The notes: generated from the letters alone by a model not told the origin. Counted from the first letter of the stretch, positions 9,861-22,568 are shown. The stretch is 64,000 nucleotides of DNA from Paramyrothecium sp. XJ0827 (GCA_020881915.1 JAJFPB010000012.1:372001-436000); one strand, 5' to 3'. Numbers and translations: made by a program.

Positions 9861-11708
9861 ATGGAGTCTTATCCACCCATTACCGCTGGAGCGGTGTCAC
9901 TGTTACTAGCGGTAGTTGTTTATTTCCTGCTCGTCTCCCGAAACACGCCTGTCCTTGACGACAAGCAGGAACGCCCTCCTCCCACCCTCCCGTTCGCCAT
10001 CCCTCTTGTTGGTCACCTGCCTCAATTCCTGTGGAACACAGAGAAACTCCTGGGCAAGGCTTCGTAAGACGTGCCGTATCCGCCGCTGAACTACTTCTCA
10101 CAACCTTCAAAATGCAGGACCCACTTTGGGTCGACTACACCCGTGCGGTTGAAACTCCTTGATCGTCGCATAACCATCCTGAATGGCGCAAGCAACGTCG
10201 CCGCGCTGTTCAAGGGCGCTCGTGCGCTGAGCAGTGAGCGGTGGCTGGTCCAGGCCCTGGTCACATCGTTTGGTGTCAATACGGTCGACGTCCCATTCTA
10301 CCACGCCGATGACACGGGTATCAGCCAGCAGCCTGTGCCGGGAAGCAACCAAATCCCACCCGAGCATCGCATTTTCCACCTCGTGTATCAGACGGTACAC
10401 GACGGCTTGAGTGGAGTAAGGCTGGATGAGATGCAAAATCAACTGATTCGCAACCTTTCTGCCCAGCTCACTGACGTACAGATTGGTTATGATACGTGGA
10501 CCGATGTCCCCGATTTATACGGATCCTTTATTCGGAACATGTGCTTTGCGGCCTCCATCACGTCCCTGTGTGGACCGCGAATTTTTGAGGCTGCTCCGAA
10601 TCTCGCAGCAGATTTCTGGAACTTTGATAGTCACCTGCCAGTCATGTTCAAAGAGATGCCCCGGTGGTTGTTTCCCTCTTCATACAAGGCCAGAGACAAG
10701 ATGAAGGAGAACATCAAGAGGTGGCATGCGTTGGCACACGAGGGTTACGACATCAAACGAAGCGATGAGGACATGCGGAACTGGGAAGAGAATTTCGGAT
10801 CCAAGCTTATGAGATCTCGACAAGCCTTCTTCAGCAAAATGCCATTGACCAAGGATACAATTGCGGCCGATGACCTGGGACTGCTGTGGGCGTAAGTCTT
10901 GCTTAATCCCCATGCCTTCGGGGAGGTGATCTAACCACTTGCCCTTGCCAGCGCCACTGCCAATGCGATCCCGGCAATTGGATGGATGATCTTGGAGATA
11001 GTGCAACGACCAAGACTTATGGAACAGGTCCGCGCCGAGATTGCACCGCATATAGGATCGCCAACAAGCCCAGGCTCCCCCAGCATCGACGTTGATGGCC
11101 TTTGCCAAAAGCCGTTGATCCAGTCGATATACGCAGAAGTGCTGCGTGCTCACAACGGCACAGTCATCGCTCGTGTCCCCCAGGCCACCAATTTCTCATT
11201 AGCAGGCTGGAGGTTTCCAAAGGACGAGGTGATCATGGTTTCAACATACAACACAGCCCGCGCGCCGTCCATTTGGAACCAGGGTACGTCCGAAGACCCT
11301 CACCCCGTGGACGAGTTCTGGCCAGAACGTTTCATCCTCGACCCAGACGATCCATCGAGCGGGCCTGTATTACCACACGTCAGCCGCGAAAGTCGTCCAC
11401 AGGATCCCGTAGTTTCCAAAGACGAGCCATCACGGCCGCGTTTCTCACTCGATGGTACGCTCGGGTCTTGGGTGCCTTACGGGGGTGGGAGCCGTATGTG
11501 CCCGGGCCGCCACTTTGCCAAGAAGGAATTGATTGTCGCTATGGCCATGTTCCTGACCGAGTTTGATATTGAGCTAACGCCTCGGGATGGTTGGGTTGAA
11601 GATGATAAATCATACTTCATGTTCGGTGTGATGCACCCAAAAGGGCCTATACCGGCTAGAGTACGGAGGAGAAAGCCTGTATCCGCAGAGCAGCAAAGGG
11701 TTGCGTAA
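9861..11708 (+). CDS. Cytochrome P450 monooxygenase
   Basis: Three exons (9861..10063, 10118..10891, 10952..11708) with introns of 54 and 60 nt (donors GTAAGA, GTAAGT) give 577 residues. The N-terminus has a membrane anchor (about 8-27) and a proline hinge (PPPTLPFAIPLVG). The I-helix, rebuilt across intron 2, reads LLWAATANAIPA in place of the usual AGxDT. The K-helix ExxR is EVLR (388-391), the meander has FWPERF, and the haem loop is YGGGSRMCPGRHFA with Cys509 as axial ligand. The first aromatic of the haem loop is Tyr instead of the usual Phe. The AATANAIPA helix recalls the clan with CYP7/CYP8-type sterol and prostanoid enzymes, though this is only a resemblance. It needs an NADPH-P450 reductase and probably sits in the ER. 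Its neighbour is the sterol desaturase gene at 12582. Confidence 0.9.
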
Positions 11709-12581
11709 TAAAGCGATGTATGCTGTACCACAAGCCGCAAAGAGCATCCAGAGAGAACATATAATCTCCTGTACGCAAAGAACACCTCGATGTGTGCTGC
11801 AGCGCCAAAGACAAGTGCTCCATAAGAAGCATGAAGTTACTTCTCAAAGCATAGAAATTTGTCTCCTTAGATGTGAATTCAGAGTTGAACGTGGTGGAAA
11901 CAAGGCCACTTCCTATGTCCACAGGACATCAAAGGTATTGTCCTGCAAATGGCGGGAAGAGGAGTTGCATTTGATTTCAATCTGTGTGAAAGGAGCGCGA
12001 AAACCATGACGATCTCTATCTGGTGGAACAGAGTCAAGACGGGACAACACTGGAGGAACTCAGGCAACGCCCAAACGGAGGGAAGATACAAAACAACACT
12101 GGTTCATATCATCTCAAGATTCAGAACATAACTGTAGAGCATCGAGGTGTTCAAACTCACCTGTGGCCCCATGACCAAGAAAATCACCGTGAAAGGAGCT
12201 ACCCTATAGAGCTATAGAGCATCGTGAATCAGCTCACCAAAGCGCCACGACCCCTGACGGACAACTCGTTAAACCCGGTATCCACACTTTATTGCTTGGC
12301 TCCATTTCTCGGGACGATCGGACCGTATGCGTATTCGTACCCGCATCTCCCTCTCCATCTGTCAGGGGGGGGCGACTCCAATGAGCCAATAGCGTCTGGG
12401 CTTCCCGTCCGATCCAAGACTTTTTAATTTCATTCGCTGCCCGGTCGTACTCGCTCCCTGGCGCGTCACACTAATCAAAGGGGTATTTCCTAGTTTTTTT
12501 CCTTAGCCTCGCCATCTCAAAGACAGCCATCGCACCGCACACGCATCGCCATCAGATTGCCGTTCGACAGCGCTGAACACC
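11709..12581. other. Intergenic region with desaturase promoter
   Basis: 870 bp without a gene. Near the desaturase there is a CCAAT box (GAGCCAATAG, near 12384) and a T/C-rich tract just before the ATG, both common in fungal promoters. Confidence 0.3.
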
Positions 12582-13657
12582 ATGGATGTCGTTCTCGAGA
12601 TCCTCGACCGCATGGTCTTTGACCGCCTGTATGCAGCGGTGCTTCCTGCGCCAGCGTACTCCGTCGGGCCAAACTCCACGTATGCCCTGCCTCCCAAGCA
12701 GTACGAGTACACGCCGGCGTCGCGGTATCTGTCCGTGGCGCCCGGCGAGTATGTCGACGCATCAGTTCTAGCACGAGACGACATTGTGAGACAAACAATC
12801 AGTCTCTTTACCATCACATGGTGAGTGAACCCGTTCGACATGGGCTTAGCCACGAGACTAAGTATTCGTGCAGCGTTTTGGGGCTTCTCCTCTACTTTGT
12901 TTTTGCCTCTCTCTCATACTACTTCATCTTTGATCATGAGACCTTCAAGCATCCGCGATACCTGAAGAATCAGATCGCTCTAGAGATCAAGCAGTCGGTG
13001 TCGTCTGTGCCAGGCATGGCCGTTCTGACCGTTCCCTTCTTCTTGCTTGAGGTCCGCGGCTACTCCAAGATGTACGATTCCACCGAGGACGGCCCAGGCA
13101 TGTGGTACAACATTGCACAGTTCCCATTGTTCTTCATGTTCACCGACTTTGGCATCTACTGGATTCATCGTGGCCTCCATCACCCTCTGGTCTACAAGCA
13201 CCTGCACAAAGCCCACCACAAGTGGATCATGCCCACACCATACGCGGCCATCGCTTTCCACCCCGTCGATGGGTGGGCGCAGTCTCTGCCTTACCACATT
13301 TACCCCCTCCTGTTCCCTCTGCAAAAATGGGCATATGTACTTCTCTTCATCTTCATCCAAATCTGGACTATCCTGATCCATGACGGCGAGTATGTCTCGA
13401 ACAACCCCATCATCAATGGAGCGGCTTGCCACAGCCTTCACCACTTCGCTTTCAACTACAACTACGGCCAGTTCTTCACCCTGTGGGATCGCATCGGTGG
13501 AAGCTACCGACGACCAGCCGAGGAGGTCTTCGTCAAGGACACCAAGATGTCATCTTCCACTTGGACAAAGCAGACCAAGGAGGCTGATGCGATGATGAAG
13601 AGAGTGGAGGGCGAGGACTCTCGGGAATATATTTCTTCTGAGAAGAAAGTGCAGTAG
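12582..13657 (+). CDS. ERG3: C-5 sterol desaturase (ERG3-type fatty acid hydroxylase superfamily)
   Basis: Exon 1 (12582..12820), a 53-nt intron (GTGAGT...GTGCAG) and exon 2 (12874..13657) give 340 residues. The three di-iron histidine boxes are complete: HRGLHH (178-183), HLHKAHH (about 189-195) and HSLHH (266-270). The FDHETFKHPRYLKNQI segment and several membrane helices are typical of C-5 sterol desaturase. That enzyme introduces the C5(6) double bond into episterol-type sterols in the ER, with cytochrome b5 as electron donor, late in ergosterol synthesis. The ATG has a strong context (CACCATGG). Many ascomycetes carry more than one ERG3 copy, so this could be a paralogue. The C-terminus is charged (ends EKKVQ). 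Confidence 0.9.
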
Positions 13658-13671
13658 ATGCAGACCAAAGG

Positions 13672-13705
13672 TGCTTCGATTCTGTAAATGCTTCGATTCT
13701 GTAAA
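13672..13705 (+). repeat. 17-bp tandem duplication in the desaturase 3' region
   Basis: The unit TGCTTCGATTCTGTAAA occurs twice in perfect tandem (13672-13688, 13689-13705), 15 bp after the ERG3-type stop. It is probably a replication slippage product in the 3' untranslated region. Confidence 0.9.
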
Positions 13706-14726
13706 TAATAATGATAGACTAATGTTAGGGCGGTAATTTTATGACCAAGTTTTAGACAGCTGAAGTATAGAGAGTGGCAAGTTTGTACAATAAACTTAGC
13801 TGTAGTGGCCATCACATTAAGAGCTAGCCATGGGTGTCCGAGTGATGACATGAGATCTTACGCTTCCACCTCTCCTTCTCTTGTGATAGTTCTTCGTGGA
13901 CGATCATGTCCTTGTCTACGACTACAGTTGCGAAAGGCCATGAAAGGCAAATATCGGCTTCAAAAAATGCTAAGTTTAATCCGATTTCTATTATCATCCT
14001 AAGGAGTACCGCAGCCAACTACTTGCCACTGGATGCCAAATCAAAGCAAAATAGCTTCCATCCGTTAATGGGAAACGCCAACGCACCATTGCGGGCACAA
14101 CTATGTGGCATGCGCCACTAAATAGGCTGACTTATTGGAGACAGGCTCTTGCAAAGTTATGAATGCGGATGATACTTTCAACGGTGCCGGCCTAGCTTAT
14201 CAGTAGCATCGGTATGACGGCTGCTTGCTGTGACGGCTTTGGTGATCTCACTTCACGGCGTGAAGCGATGCGGGACCCAGCAGACTTCAGGTATAGTGGA
14301 CCCCGCTGAGCAGCCACCAAAAACTTAATCACTAAGGTCGGATCCTGCCTGAAGATGCTGCATCGGCAGCTGGCATTCTACTGGTCCATCCATGTCTTAT
14401 CTGGATTCAGTAGGACGCGTGCATCACAGTGTCTATTCACGTGGTTGAATTATACTAGCACGGTCCGGCTCCTTCAGCCTTTGTCGACTTCAATTGATTG
14501 TAGTAGTTGTTGGTAGCGCAGTCCGATGCCACTCGTCTGCATTCTCCGATCTGTCACTGTACCACAGACTCCCACCCAGCAACCCTGCCTTTCATAGACA
14601 AAGAGGGGCAGCACTCGCTCGGAAGCCAAAGCTCGCTGCTTCCCGCGCCCCCGTAAACTCGTGCATGTATTGGCTCTGATTTGAAAATAACGGGCTGCGT
14701 CGACGAGATGTCGGGCGAAACCAACA
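13706..14726. other. Intergenic region, no gene seen
   Basis: About 1 kb between the desaturase and the acetyltransferase relic. Frames are short and unrecognised. Confidence 0.3.
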
Positions 14727-16357
14727 ATGGCGAGCGCGACAGGTGCCAGGGACGAGAATATCATCAGACCGTTGGGTCCCCTGTAAGTTATTGTCTTTAC
14801 CACACCAGCGGGCTTTGTTTCAGTGCATGTCGTGCCCTGCTAACTTGTGTCTCACGTAGCGAATCCTTCATATCAGCCCACCATTTGCTGAAGCTCGCCT
14901 ATCGTACCATCCTAACCGGACGATACACAATTCCCGCCACGTTATCTCTTAGAATTGGCAAAGACGCACTAGAGCAAGCAATTGCTCTTACAATCCTCGA
15001 TCATGGTTTGCTGTAGCCCGGCCTGGCTCATGAGGATTCGAAACAGCCCTAGTGCGTTCGGTTACGAGCTATCGACCTAAACAGGGCTGATTTCATGGAT
15101 TGCTCTCGATACCATGGACCATGAGATTTCCTCGAGGGGGAAATTACACAAATCCATAATCAGCCATTATCTGACCTCCAGACTATTCCAGTGTGGCATA
15201 TTACGGTTGTTCATTGTCATGATAGTGAGCCCTCACAATTCTTTGACATCATTTTTAGCTTCAACCATGCCAAAATGGATGGGATAAGCGGCAAAATCTT
15301 CCATTCTACTCTGATCCGAAACTTGAAACTGCTTGCGGAAGGCAACCCAAGCAGAGTATCAGTGTTGACCGAGACCCTGCATGACCACATCTTGCAGCTA
15401 CCACATGAGCCGAAGCTAAGCCCTGTTCAGGAAGACCTCATGAAATTCCCTATGTCTATAGGGTTCATCTGTAGAATGGGATGGAAAGGCTTACGGCCGC
15501 GGGCTTTTGCGCCGGCCGAATACGCACGACGGGCTCCAATGCAAGGAGGAGACGACGAAGCAGCGGACCCAACGAAACAACTCTGCGGCCCATCACTACA
15601 GAACCAGAAGATGTTAGGCGGCTCGTCGCCGAACGCCGCCACCATCAAACCACTGTCACCGGGCTCATACCGCTCTCGCCTTCATCTCTCTTTGCAAGAG
15701 GTTGCCCAGCCAACTGGTTTCCACGCCAGCTCAACCATCAACATGCGGCGGTTCATCAGCCCTGACGTCGCTGCCAAATACAACCCAGATCAAATGATGG
15801 GTAACTATGTGACACTCATAGGTCATACTTTTGAACACTACCTCCCCGCCAGGATGCGGGCTTCTCAGAAGGAACATCAATCCCAGGCGAGAAACGCACA
15901 GTTACGAGGCATGGTGTGGGACGTAGCTACCAGAGTGCGAGACGAGCTAGAACAGAGGCTCGAGTCTGGCACTAGAGACGACATGATGGGGCTCGTCGGC
16001 ATGATGGCCAGCCGAGGGGATCTCAGGACAATACTCAAAGGGGGGCTTCACAAGGATCGTGAGTTCAGCTGGGAAGTAAGCAACCTTGATGTACTAGACC
16101 CGGAAACTCCCCTCACCCTGCACAGGATGAGATCGAAATGTGTGGTGATAAAGATTGCTGGTCGCTCAAGCGTCTTGTGTCGTCTCAGAGTGCCGTTGCC
16201 AATGGCGCGGCCATCCTCCTGTTTCCAAATTTCCATCAAAGGAGGTGCAATGTGCACCACAGTCACGGCGCATAAAGGTGTCGTTGCGGAAAAGTTGATA
16301 CAAGGTGTAGCCGAGGACTTGAAAACGTGGATGGAAATCCTTTGCACTGACATTTAG
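14727..16357 (+). pseudogene. Alcohol O-acetyltransferase-like (AATase) pseudogene
   Basis: Exon 1 (14727..14782) ends in RPLGP; a 77-nt intron (GTAAGT...CGTAG) leads to exon 2 from 14860, with the family's N-terminal segment (ESFISAHHLLKLAYRTILTG). The same frame is then broken by TAG at 15014, TAG at 15050 and TGA at 15122, with clear homology between and after them (HEDSKQP, VRLRAIDL, LQTIPVWHITVV). The catalytic-type motif FNHAKMDG and the following SGKIFHSTL are intact. Further on, homology jumps to another frame between about 15,500-15,580 and 15,680-15,725 (TTLRPITTEPEDVRRLV, HHQTTVTGL), returns for FHASSTINMRRF, and jumps again at about 16,100-16,240 (WSLKRLVSSQSAV) before returning at SIKGGAM. 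All three stops could have arisen by a C-to-T change. A functional copy would esterify alcohols or amines using acetyl-CoA. Confidence 0.82.
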
Positions 16358-17252
16358 CCAGATTATCTTCACCTCAACCCTCGGGCCGTGCTTCAAGAGT
16401 TGTTCTGGATGCATATGAATCCTACCGGGTTTTTACAGAGGCGCAGCAACAGGGGAGGAGGCCTTCTTCTTTTGGGGTTTCCAATAATTCCAAATCCTGA
16501 TCACGCGTAAAAGGGTAAATTATGGCCGTTGAGAAAGTAACAGACGGGGAGGGGCCGTCTCACCCGAGGCGACGCACTGCTGCCTCAACGGTTGCTTGGC
16601 ACACCAAGCAAAAGTGCTAACTGTGCCCCATAAGCGCATGAGAGCCGTAGTTGAAGGGAGCCCAACCATGCATGGTCTTGCAGATCCCGGCTCCTTTGCA
16701 CATGGGGGGTCAAGAGCAGCCGTTGAACCAAGCACAAAGTGAGGCACGGGACATGCAGGTCAACCCCGGATTCTGTCCGTGATTGATCCGGGTAAAGGGA
16801 CGACTTTATCCACCAGTGTGTGGGGAGAAGATGGGGCAACTTCGGCCCTACCTTTGCTTTCTTCTTTACCCACGTTGTCGTGACAGGTCCCCGAATGCAT
16901 GCTCGTCTGCTGACGGACACCCTCAGCCTGGTCTGTGTGGCGGCCGCTAAAATACCCGATGCAAACAGGGGACTTAACCGTGGCAAAAAGGCTTACCTGG
17001 GATTCTGTAATCATGAATGGCATGGCGATTGCATGGGTCCGTACATGGTAGGTTATCTGACTGCGTCTGTTGATAGGATTGACTTGTTCATGTCCGGGAA
17101 AATCAGTATATAACACGGCTCCACCGCCGCATTTACTCCAGGTGCTTGGAGTCGTCTGCTTCTAGCTGCCGGCAGGACGTTCGCCCCAGCCCTCTTCCTC
17201 CCCTGACTGTAGAACCTCATCCGCGGACTCGTGTCCCGAACGAACCGTCATC
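16358..17252. other. Intergenic region, promoter of the sugar-type transporter
   Basis: 895 bp without a gene. It contains GTGGGG near 16,816, which fits the SYGGRG consensus for the carbon repressor CreA; one site alone is weak evidence. Confidence 0.3.
17107..17113 (+). promoter_or_regulatory. TATA box of the MFS transporter
   Basis: TATATAA stands 140 bp before the ATG at 17253, in the expected orientation and range for a core promoter. Confidence 0.5.
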
Positions 17253-19212
17253 ATGCCTCTCGCCGTCGGCGTCGCGAGCACGAAAAACGACCTCGCCATT
17301 GCGCAGGCCGAGGCACCGCACCTGGCCAAGGTCAAGTGGTGGAAGGATCCTGGCATGCGCGTGCTGTACTTCTACGCCTCCATTCTTTGCATCTGCTCCG
17401 CTACTACCGGTTACGATGGGTATGCATGAGACCCGGGGATCTGTAGTCGAGATCCAAAGTGGAGTTTGTCCAGGCTAACCAGAAGCACAGCTCCATGTTG
17501 AACTCCTCCCAAGTCATGGACAACTGGCAGGAATACTTTGACCATCCCACGGGCTCCAGGCTTGGTCTCCTCAATGCCATCTACCAGATTGGTAGTATCG
17601 CCAGCTTCCCATTTGCGTAAGTTCAACCCTACGATGAAGAACCCTGGACATGGAATAGCACCGCTGATCCTCGCTCCGCATGAAGTCCGTACTTGGCCGA
17701 CCATTTCGGTCGCAAGATCCCGATTGCTGTAGGATGTCTGATAATGATCCTCGGTGCTTTCCTCTCCGCCTTCACCAATGGCGATGGCAGTAAGTGCTAT
17801 GCCAGAGAAAACAAAAAGTTTATGATTGATTGACCTGGGATGCAGTGTACATTGGCGGTCGCTTCCTCGTCGGCTTCGGCAACTCGCTGGCTCAACTGTC
17901 GTGTCCCGTCCTGCTCACCGAGATCTGCCACCCCCAACACCGTGGTATCGTCACTGCTATCTACAATTGCCTGTGGAACTTGGGAGCCACCAGTCAGTCA
18001 TTCTACTCTTGAGAGGAGGGTATATATGTCATGGAGACTGACACATGGTCATTTAGTCTGCGCATTCATCGGCCTTGGCACCATCAACATCAACAACAGC
18101 TGGTCGTGGCGGAGCATCACGCTCATTCAGGGCGTCCCCTCTTTCATCCAGCTCAGCTTCCTCTGGTGGATCCCAGAGTCGCCCCGTTGGCTGATGGCGC
18201 GGGAGCGTCACGACGAGGCACTTGGAATCCTCGCCAAGTACCACGCTAACGGCGATGCCAATAACGCGACTGTTCAATTCGAATATAACGAGATCAAGGA
18301 CACAATTGCCCTGGAATATCAGAGCCAGAAGAACGGTAGCTACCTCGACTTCCTCAGGACCCCTGGCAACCGCCACCGCCTCTTGCTTCTCGTCTCTCTT
18401 GGTATCATTTCTCAGTACTCCGGCAACGCCCTGATTAGTAACTATTCCAACCTCATCTACGAGGGTGCCGGTATCACAGATCAGGCCGCAAAGACTGGCC
18501 TCAACGCCGGAGAGAACATGCTGAAGCTGTTCGTTGCGATCGGCTGCTCCTGCGGAATTGACAAATTTGGCCGTCGTCCGCTGTTCTTGACTGCCACCGT
18601 TGGTGAGTGAACTATTTTCAGAAAGGACGCTCAACAATAATACTAACACCCCGTACAGGTATGTTGCTCATGTTCTTGGCCTGGACAATCGTCGCTGCCC
18701 GTTTCGAGGCCACTGGAAAGACCGAGATTTCGCGACTCGGTTACCCGCAGATCGCCTTGATTTGGCTCTTCGACGTGTCGTACTCAATTGCCTGGTCTGG
18801 TCTGCTGGTCGCATACGCCTTGGAGATTTTGCCCTTTAGGCTCCGTGCTCGTGGTCTCATGATTATGAACTTCTTCGTCCAGGTTGCTCTTACCATCGGC
18901 AACCAGACGAACCCGATTGCCTTGAAAAATCTTCCCAACAACTGGAATTTTTGGTGCTTCTACACGGTAAGCTAAGCCCTCAAACATAAATCTATCTGAT
19001 GTCGGTGTACTGATGCGTAGTGATTGCAGGTCTGGATCGCTGTGGAGCTGGTATTTGTTTACTTCTTCTACGTTGAGACCAAGGGTCCTACATTAGAGGA
19101 GATTGCTAGGATTTTTGATGGCGATAGCGCAGAAGTTGCTCATGTCGAGTACCGCGATGCTGAGAAACAAGCCGAGATTGAGACTGCTGAGGTCGAGACT
19201 CGGCAGAACTAA
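17253..19212 (+). CDS. MFS sugar transporter (lactose permease/hexose type)
   Basis: Seven exons (17253..17419, 17491..17616, 17686..17789, 17846..17992, 18057..18602, 18659..18966, 19030..19212) join in one frame to 526 residues; all introns are 56-71 nt. Sugar-porter signatures are present: GRFLVGFGNS after helix 4, ADHFGRK in the first 2-3 loop, PESPRWLM between the halves, DKFGRRP, and VETKGPTLEEI at the end of helix 12. About 12 membrane segments are expected. The soluble N-terminus (about 35 residues) and the acidic C-terminal tail (EIETAEVETRQN) face the cytosol in this family. This is the branch that holds fungal lactose/cellobiose and hexose permeases; the true substrate cannot be read from the sequence. 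The asparagine-rich GTININNSWSW segment before helix 6 is typical of the branch. Confidence 0.9.
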
Positions 19213-20244
19213 AGGCTGCTGTTGATTGCTTTTGAATGATACGTACAGCTGTAGCTGTATCTAGTAACCTTCTAAGGTAATCTACATCTAATATTAATTG
19301 ACGATAATCTATGGAGACTGGAGAAGTCTCGTAGGGCTTAAGTCTTAAGTCAAATCATCATGTTCATTGCCGACCCAATCTACAAAAATAAGTCCTAGTC
19401 CAACGAAAATAGAGGACTTTGTACGTGCGATTGCTGAATAAAACTATTAATCTAGGACCGCAGTCCTACCACCAATCTACTCAATGTTCGCCTCTTTGTG
19501 CACCCATTGACAGTCAAAGTCTTGCAGAGTTCAATCTTCTCGGTTGGTTTAGTACGCAGCAAGCCAAATAACAAATACGAGTTGGGTTCATTGAGCAACA
19601 TCAACAGTGTGACGTTATAGTGATACGGATTTCGATGGTTATAACAACCTTTACAAACTGTGCACTAATGACAGGGCGACTAGGCCGCACCAACGAATAG
19701 TCTGTCGTCAAGCCAAGTTCGTATATCTCACTGAGGTCAAATCTTAGAAGGTTAGACTTGACTACTCTAGCAGTAGCTAGGACTAAACGTGCCCGCAACT
19801 TACTTGTGCGGGTCCGGCATGTTTCAAGCTTTTAAGCTGCGTGACACCTACTAGTTCATGAGCTTGATAACTTGCAATCAGACGGAGTTCAATCTCATAT
19901 CGTCATTACATTTTCTAGTACACCTTCTTCCCCGGAGGTGATCACGACAAGACAAAAATTCGTCAACTGTGGTCAAGAGCTGGCAGGATTTGTTTATTGT
20001 GTGCGGCTCAACCAGTGATATCTACCACAAGGCACTAACGATATTTACATTGAAAAGTATGCGCGCATATTCGCCATGATTTGGTGAATACTTCTGAATA
20101 AACTCGAATAGTTGTCTCAAAAAAGGTCGAGATCAGCCTCCATTCAGGTTCTCTGGCAGCTCGACCCGGCGGTTCAATGAATCTCGGACCAAAATAGGGA
20201 TGCCTGAAAGAAAATTATATTTGCCATTATCTCAAGCGATTGTC
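19213..20244. other. Intergenic region, convergent 3' ends
   Basis: About 1 kb between two convergent stops. It is somewhat AT-rich with small palindromes such as AGGAC-CGCA-GTCCT near 19,455. No gene is seen. Confidence 0.3.
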
Positions 20245-21220
20245 CTAAGAGCTGCCCATCATAGCAATGCTCTCAGCCAAGTCGTCGGTGCCGTTCTGCG
20301 GATCGGCATCGCGGGCCTCGCAATTGGGCAGCGACTTGATGGGGCCCGTGACGGTTTGGAACTTTCGCTTGTCCGTGATATCCTTGAGCATGTTGGCCGC
20401 GGCCTCCGGGTGCCAGCCGTTGATGAAATCTCCGTGGAAGCTGTAGCTTGAACCACTGGCCAGTTCGAGAGGAGCCGCACCCGTCCAGCCATTGGGCAGA
20501 GCCTTGCTCAAGTTGTAACGAACGGAAAAGCGAAGCTGGGGGATCCGCTGCATGCCTTCAGGACAGCGGTTCACCCGAGGGAGGTTGTGACGGCCGGAGT
20601 AGGCTACCTCAAGGGTGTTGGGGTTGACGCAGTCTTGGAATCGCAGAATCGTTTGCATGCGGCCGAGCTCGCATGGTTTGCTCGGGAAAGCACGGGGCTC
20701 TTTGGCGTCGTCGGTTCCGTCTGCGTAGCCGTACTCGCACCACCAGCTGTGGGTAGCAAGTTCGTCGATGTCGCCCTGCGCCTTTCCCTTGGCATTTCCG
20801 GCGACAATCATCAGGTCCTCGGGGTAAGGAATCTCCGCTTCGCCTGCGTTCTCGTAGTAAGCCTTGAAATAGCTGGGTTCCACCGGAACACGCTCGTCAT
20901 TTACGACCGCATACAGCGTGGGGATCCCTAGACGATTTGTCAGCATGCTTCTTGATGAACCCTGAATTTCCAAACCATTGCGTACAGTAGACGGAGAAAT
21001 CGTTCGGGTTGCTGTTGGTGTGACAGCCTTGGCGAAGCTGCTCAGAGCTGTTGGTCGAAACGGTGACAGCATCAGAGCCGAAGAAACTGTGCATGTGGCT
21101 CTTGTATTGACCGGGGACAACAATGGGGTCGATGTTCTTGCGCATGTAAAAACCACAGTCGATATTCGTGTAAGCCTGCACCGCTGAGGCGGCGGCAAGG
21201 ACGAGGGCAAAGGAAGACAT
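20245..21220 (-). CDS. Secreted DUF1996 domain protein
   Basis: Exon 1 (21220..20986) and exon 2 (20927..20245) with a 58-nt intron (GTACGC donor, TGCTGAC branch, CTAG acceptor) give 305 residues. The intron interrupts the Trp codon of the conserved DFSVYW-IPTLY. The signal peptide is MSSFALVLAAASAVQA. DUF1996 features are clear: the N-terminal DPIVVPGQYKSHMHSFFGSD, then cysteines in GCHTNSN, and further on CPEGMQRIPQLRFSVRY and FHGDFINGWHP. Members are secreted fungal proteins of unknown reaction, sometimes joined to WSC carbohydrate-binding domains; here no WSC domain follows. Conserved His and Asp residues (SHMHSFFG, FHGDFING) suggest a binding or catalytic site. It is probably extracellular or wall-associated. 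Confidence 0.88.
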
Positions 21221-22568
21221 CTCTAGTAGTTGACAAGAATGTGATGGAATGAGCGTATTTGGATAGCTTTGCAAGGCTATAAATGTAAACGAATGTAAAT
21301 GGCTGACCAGAGCCTAAAAGAATGAATGGAAATGTCAACTGTCTAGACGCTCGAATTCGACTTGAATCTTGATACACGGAAAGGATGGCAGTCCCTTATA
21401 ATGAACATGTCGGCACGTAGCAGGGGGTTTTGGCCGTTCTGGGGCCTTTCTTACCCTGCTCGTGGGGCTCCTGCGCATAGTTTACATGAGATTAGAGCAG
21501 GTCCTGCCAATTAACTTAATTGATGTGTTTCTGAAACATAGACCTTCAAGGGTATCCAGGGCCGAATGCCGAACTTGATGGTCCGACCTTGGTACGGAGC
21601 TCTTTCACAGCCTAGCAGGGATGTTATGTTTGCTTCATCCGATGTCATGGGACGGACAGCCTGCCAAATGCGACCAATCCGGGTTCGGCGTCAAACGAGG
21701 CACACATGTGGTGGTTGTGTATTTCATAATCTACGAGGCATTCTCGTGCACTTCTGGATCTGGACTATGAAGCGCATCTTATCTCTCCATCTAGGGAATC
21801 CTTGAAATATCTCCGAATCGTTACTCCACTGCACGCGGAAAAGGGGTTGCTAGCTCGATTCTGAAACGCAGTGGAGATGGGCTAGGGACATGCGTGCCCA
21901 ACCCTAACAAACGCCAAGATCGTTTGCATGACCTAGAAAGACAGCCGGCTAGGTCGGCTTCGGCATATGAACTTATTTAGACAAATTCTCCTACCCTGAG
22001 TGGAATTAGTGGAAAGATAATCAATGCGTTACAGCACTACAGCCAATGCGGTTTTGACGATGCAGGCTAGGCCGAAGCTGCTTAGACACAGGATGCTTGT
22101 TTGTTATTTACTCAATCAGACCAGACATCAGGCGAAACGCCATCAAGGGTCTCTAAACAGCACATGTACAACTTCCGCGAGGGTGCAAGTGCCTGCGACT
22201 TATCTCCCAAAGGACACCAAAATTCGAGGCCTAAATACTTTACAGATGTTAAACCCCGGCTTCGCTCTGACGTGGAGGATATGATTCCGGACATCTCGAA
22301 GGCAAAACAAGGCCTAGTTAGTACAATGTTCGAAATGCAAGACTAACTCAAATCCGTTTCGTGCTATTACATTTTATATGCTGTGGCATTGTGAATCAAA
22401 CTCAGCTACGGATCATCCAATCAATTGTGTATTGAGTCTCATGTTCCAAGTTTCCTGACGTCTGAATTGAACTGTAACACCATTGTTCTATTCCATATTT
22501 ATAAACCCTTCTGCAGTCTTCCTACCAGTCCTGGCAATATCACAAATCTTCCTTATTTACACAGTCGC
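21221..22568. other. Intergenic region, no gene seen
   Basis: 1.35 kb between the DUF1996 start and the next minus-strand stop. Short frames only. Confidence 0.3.
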
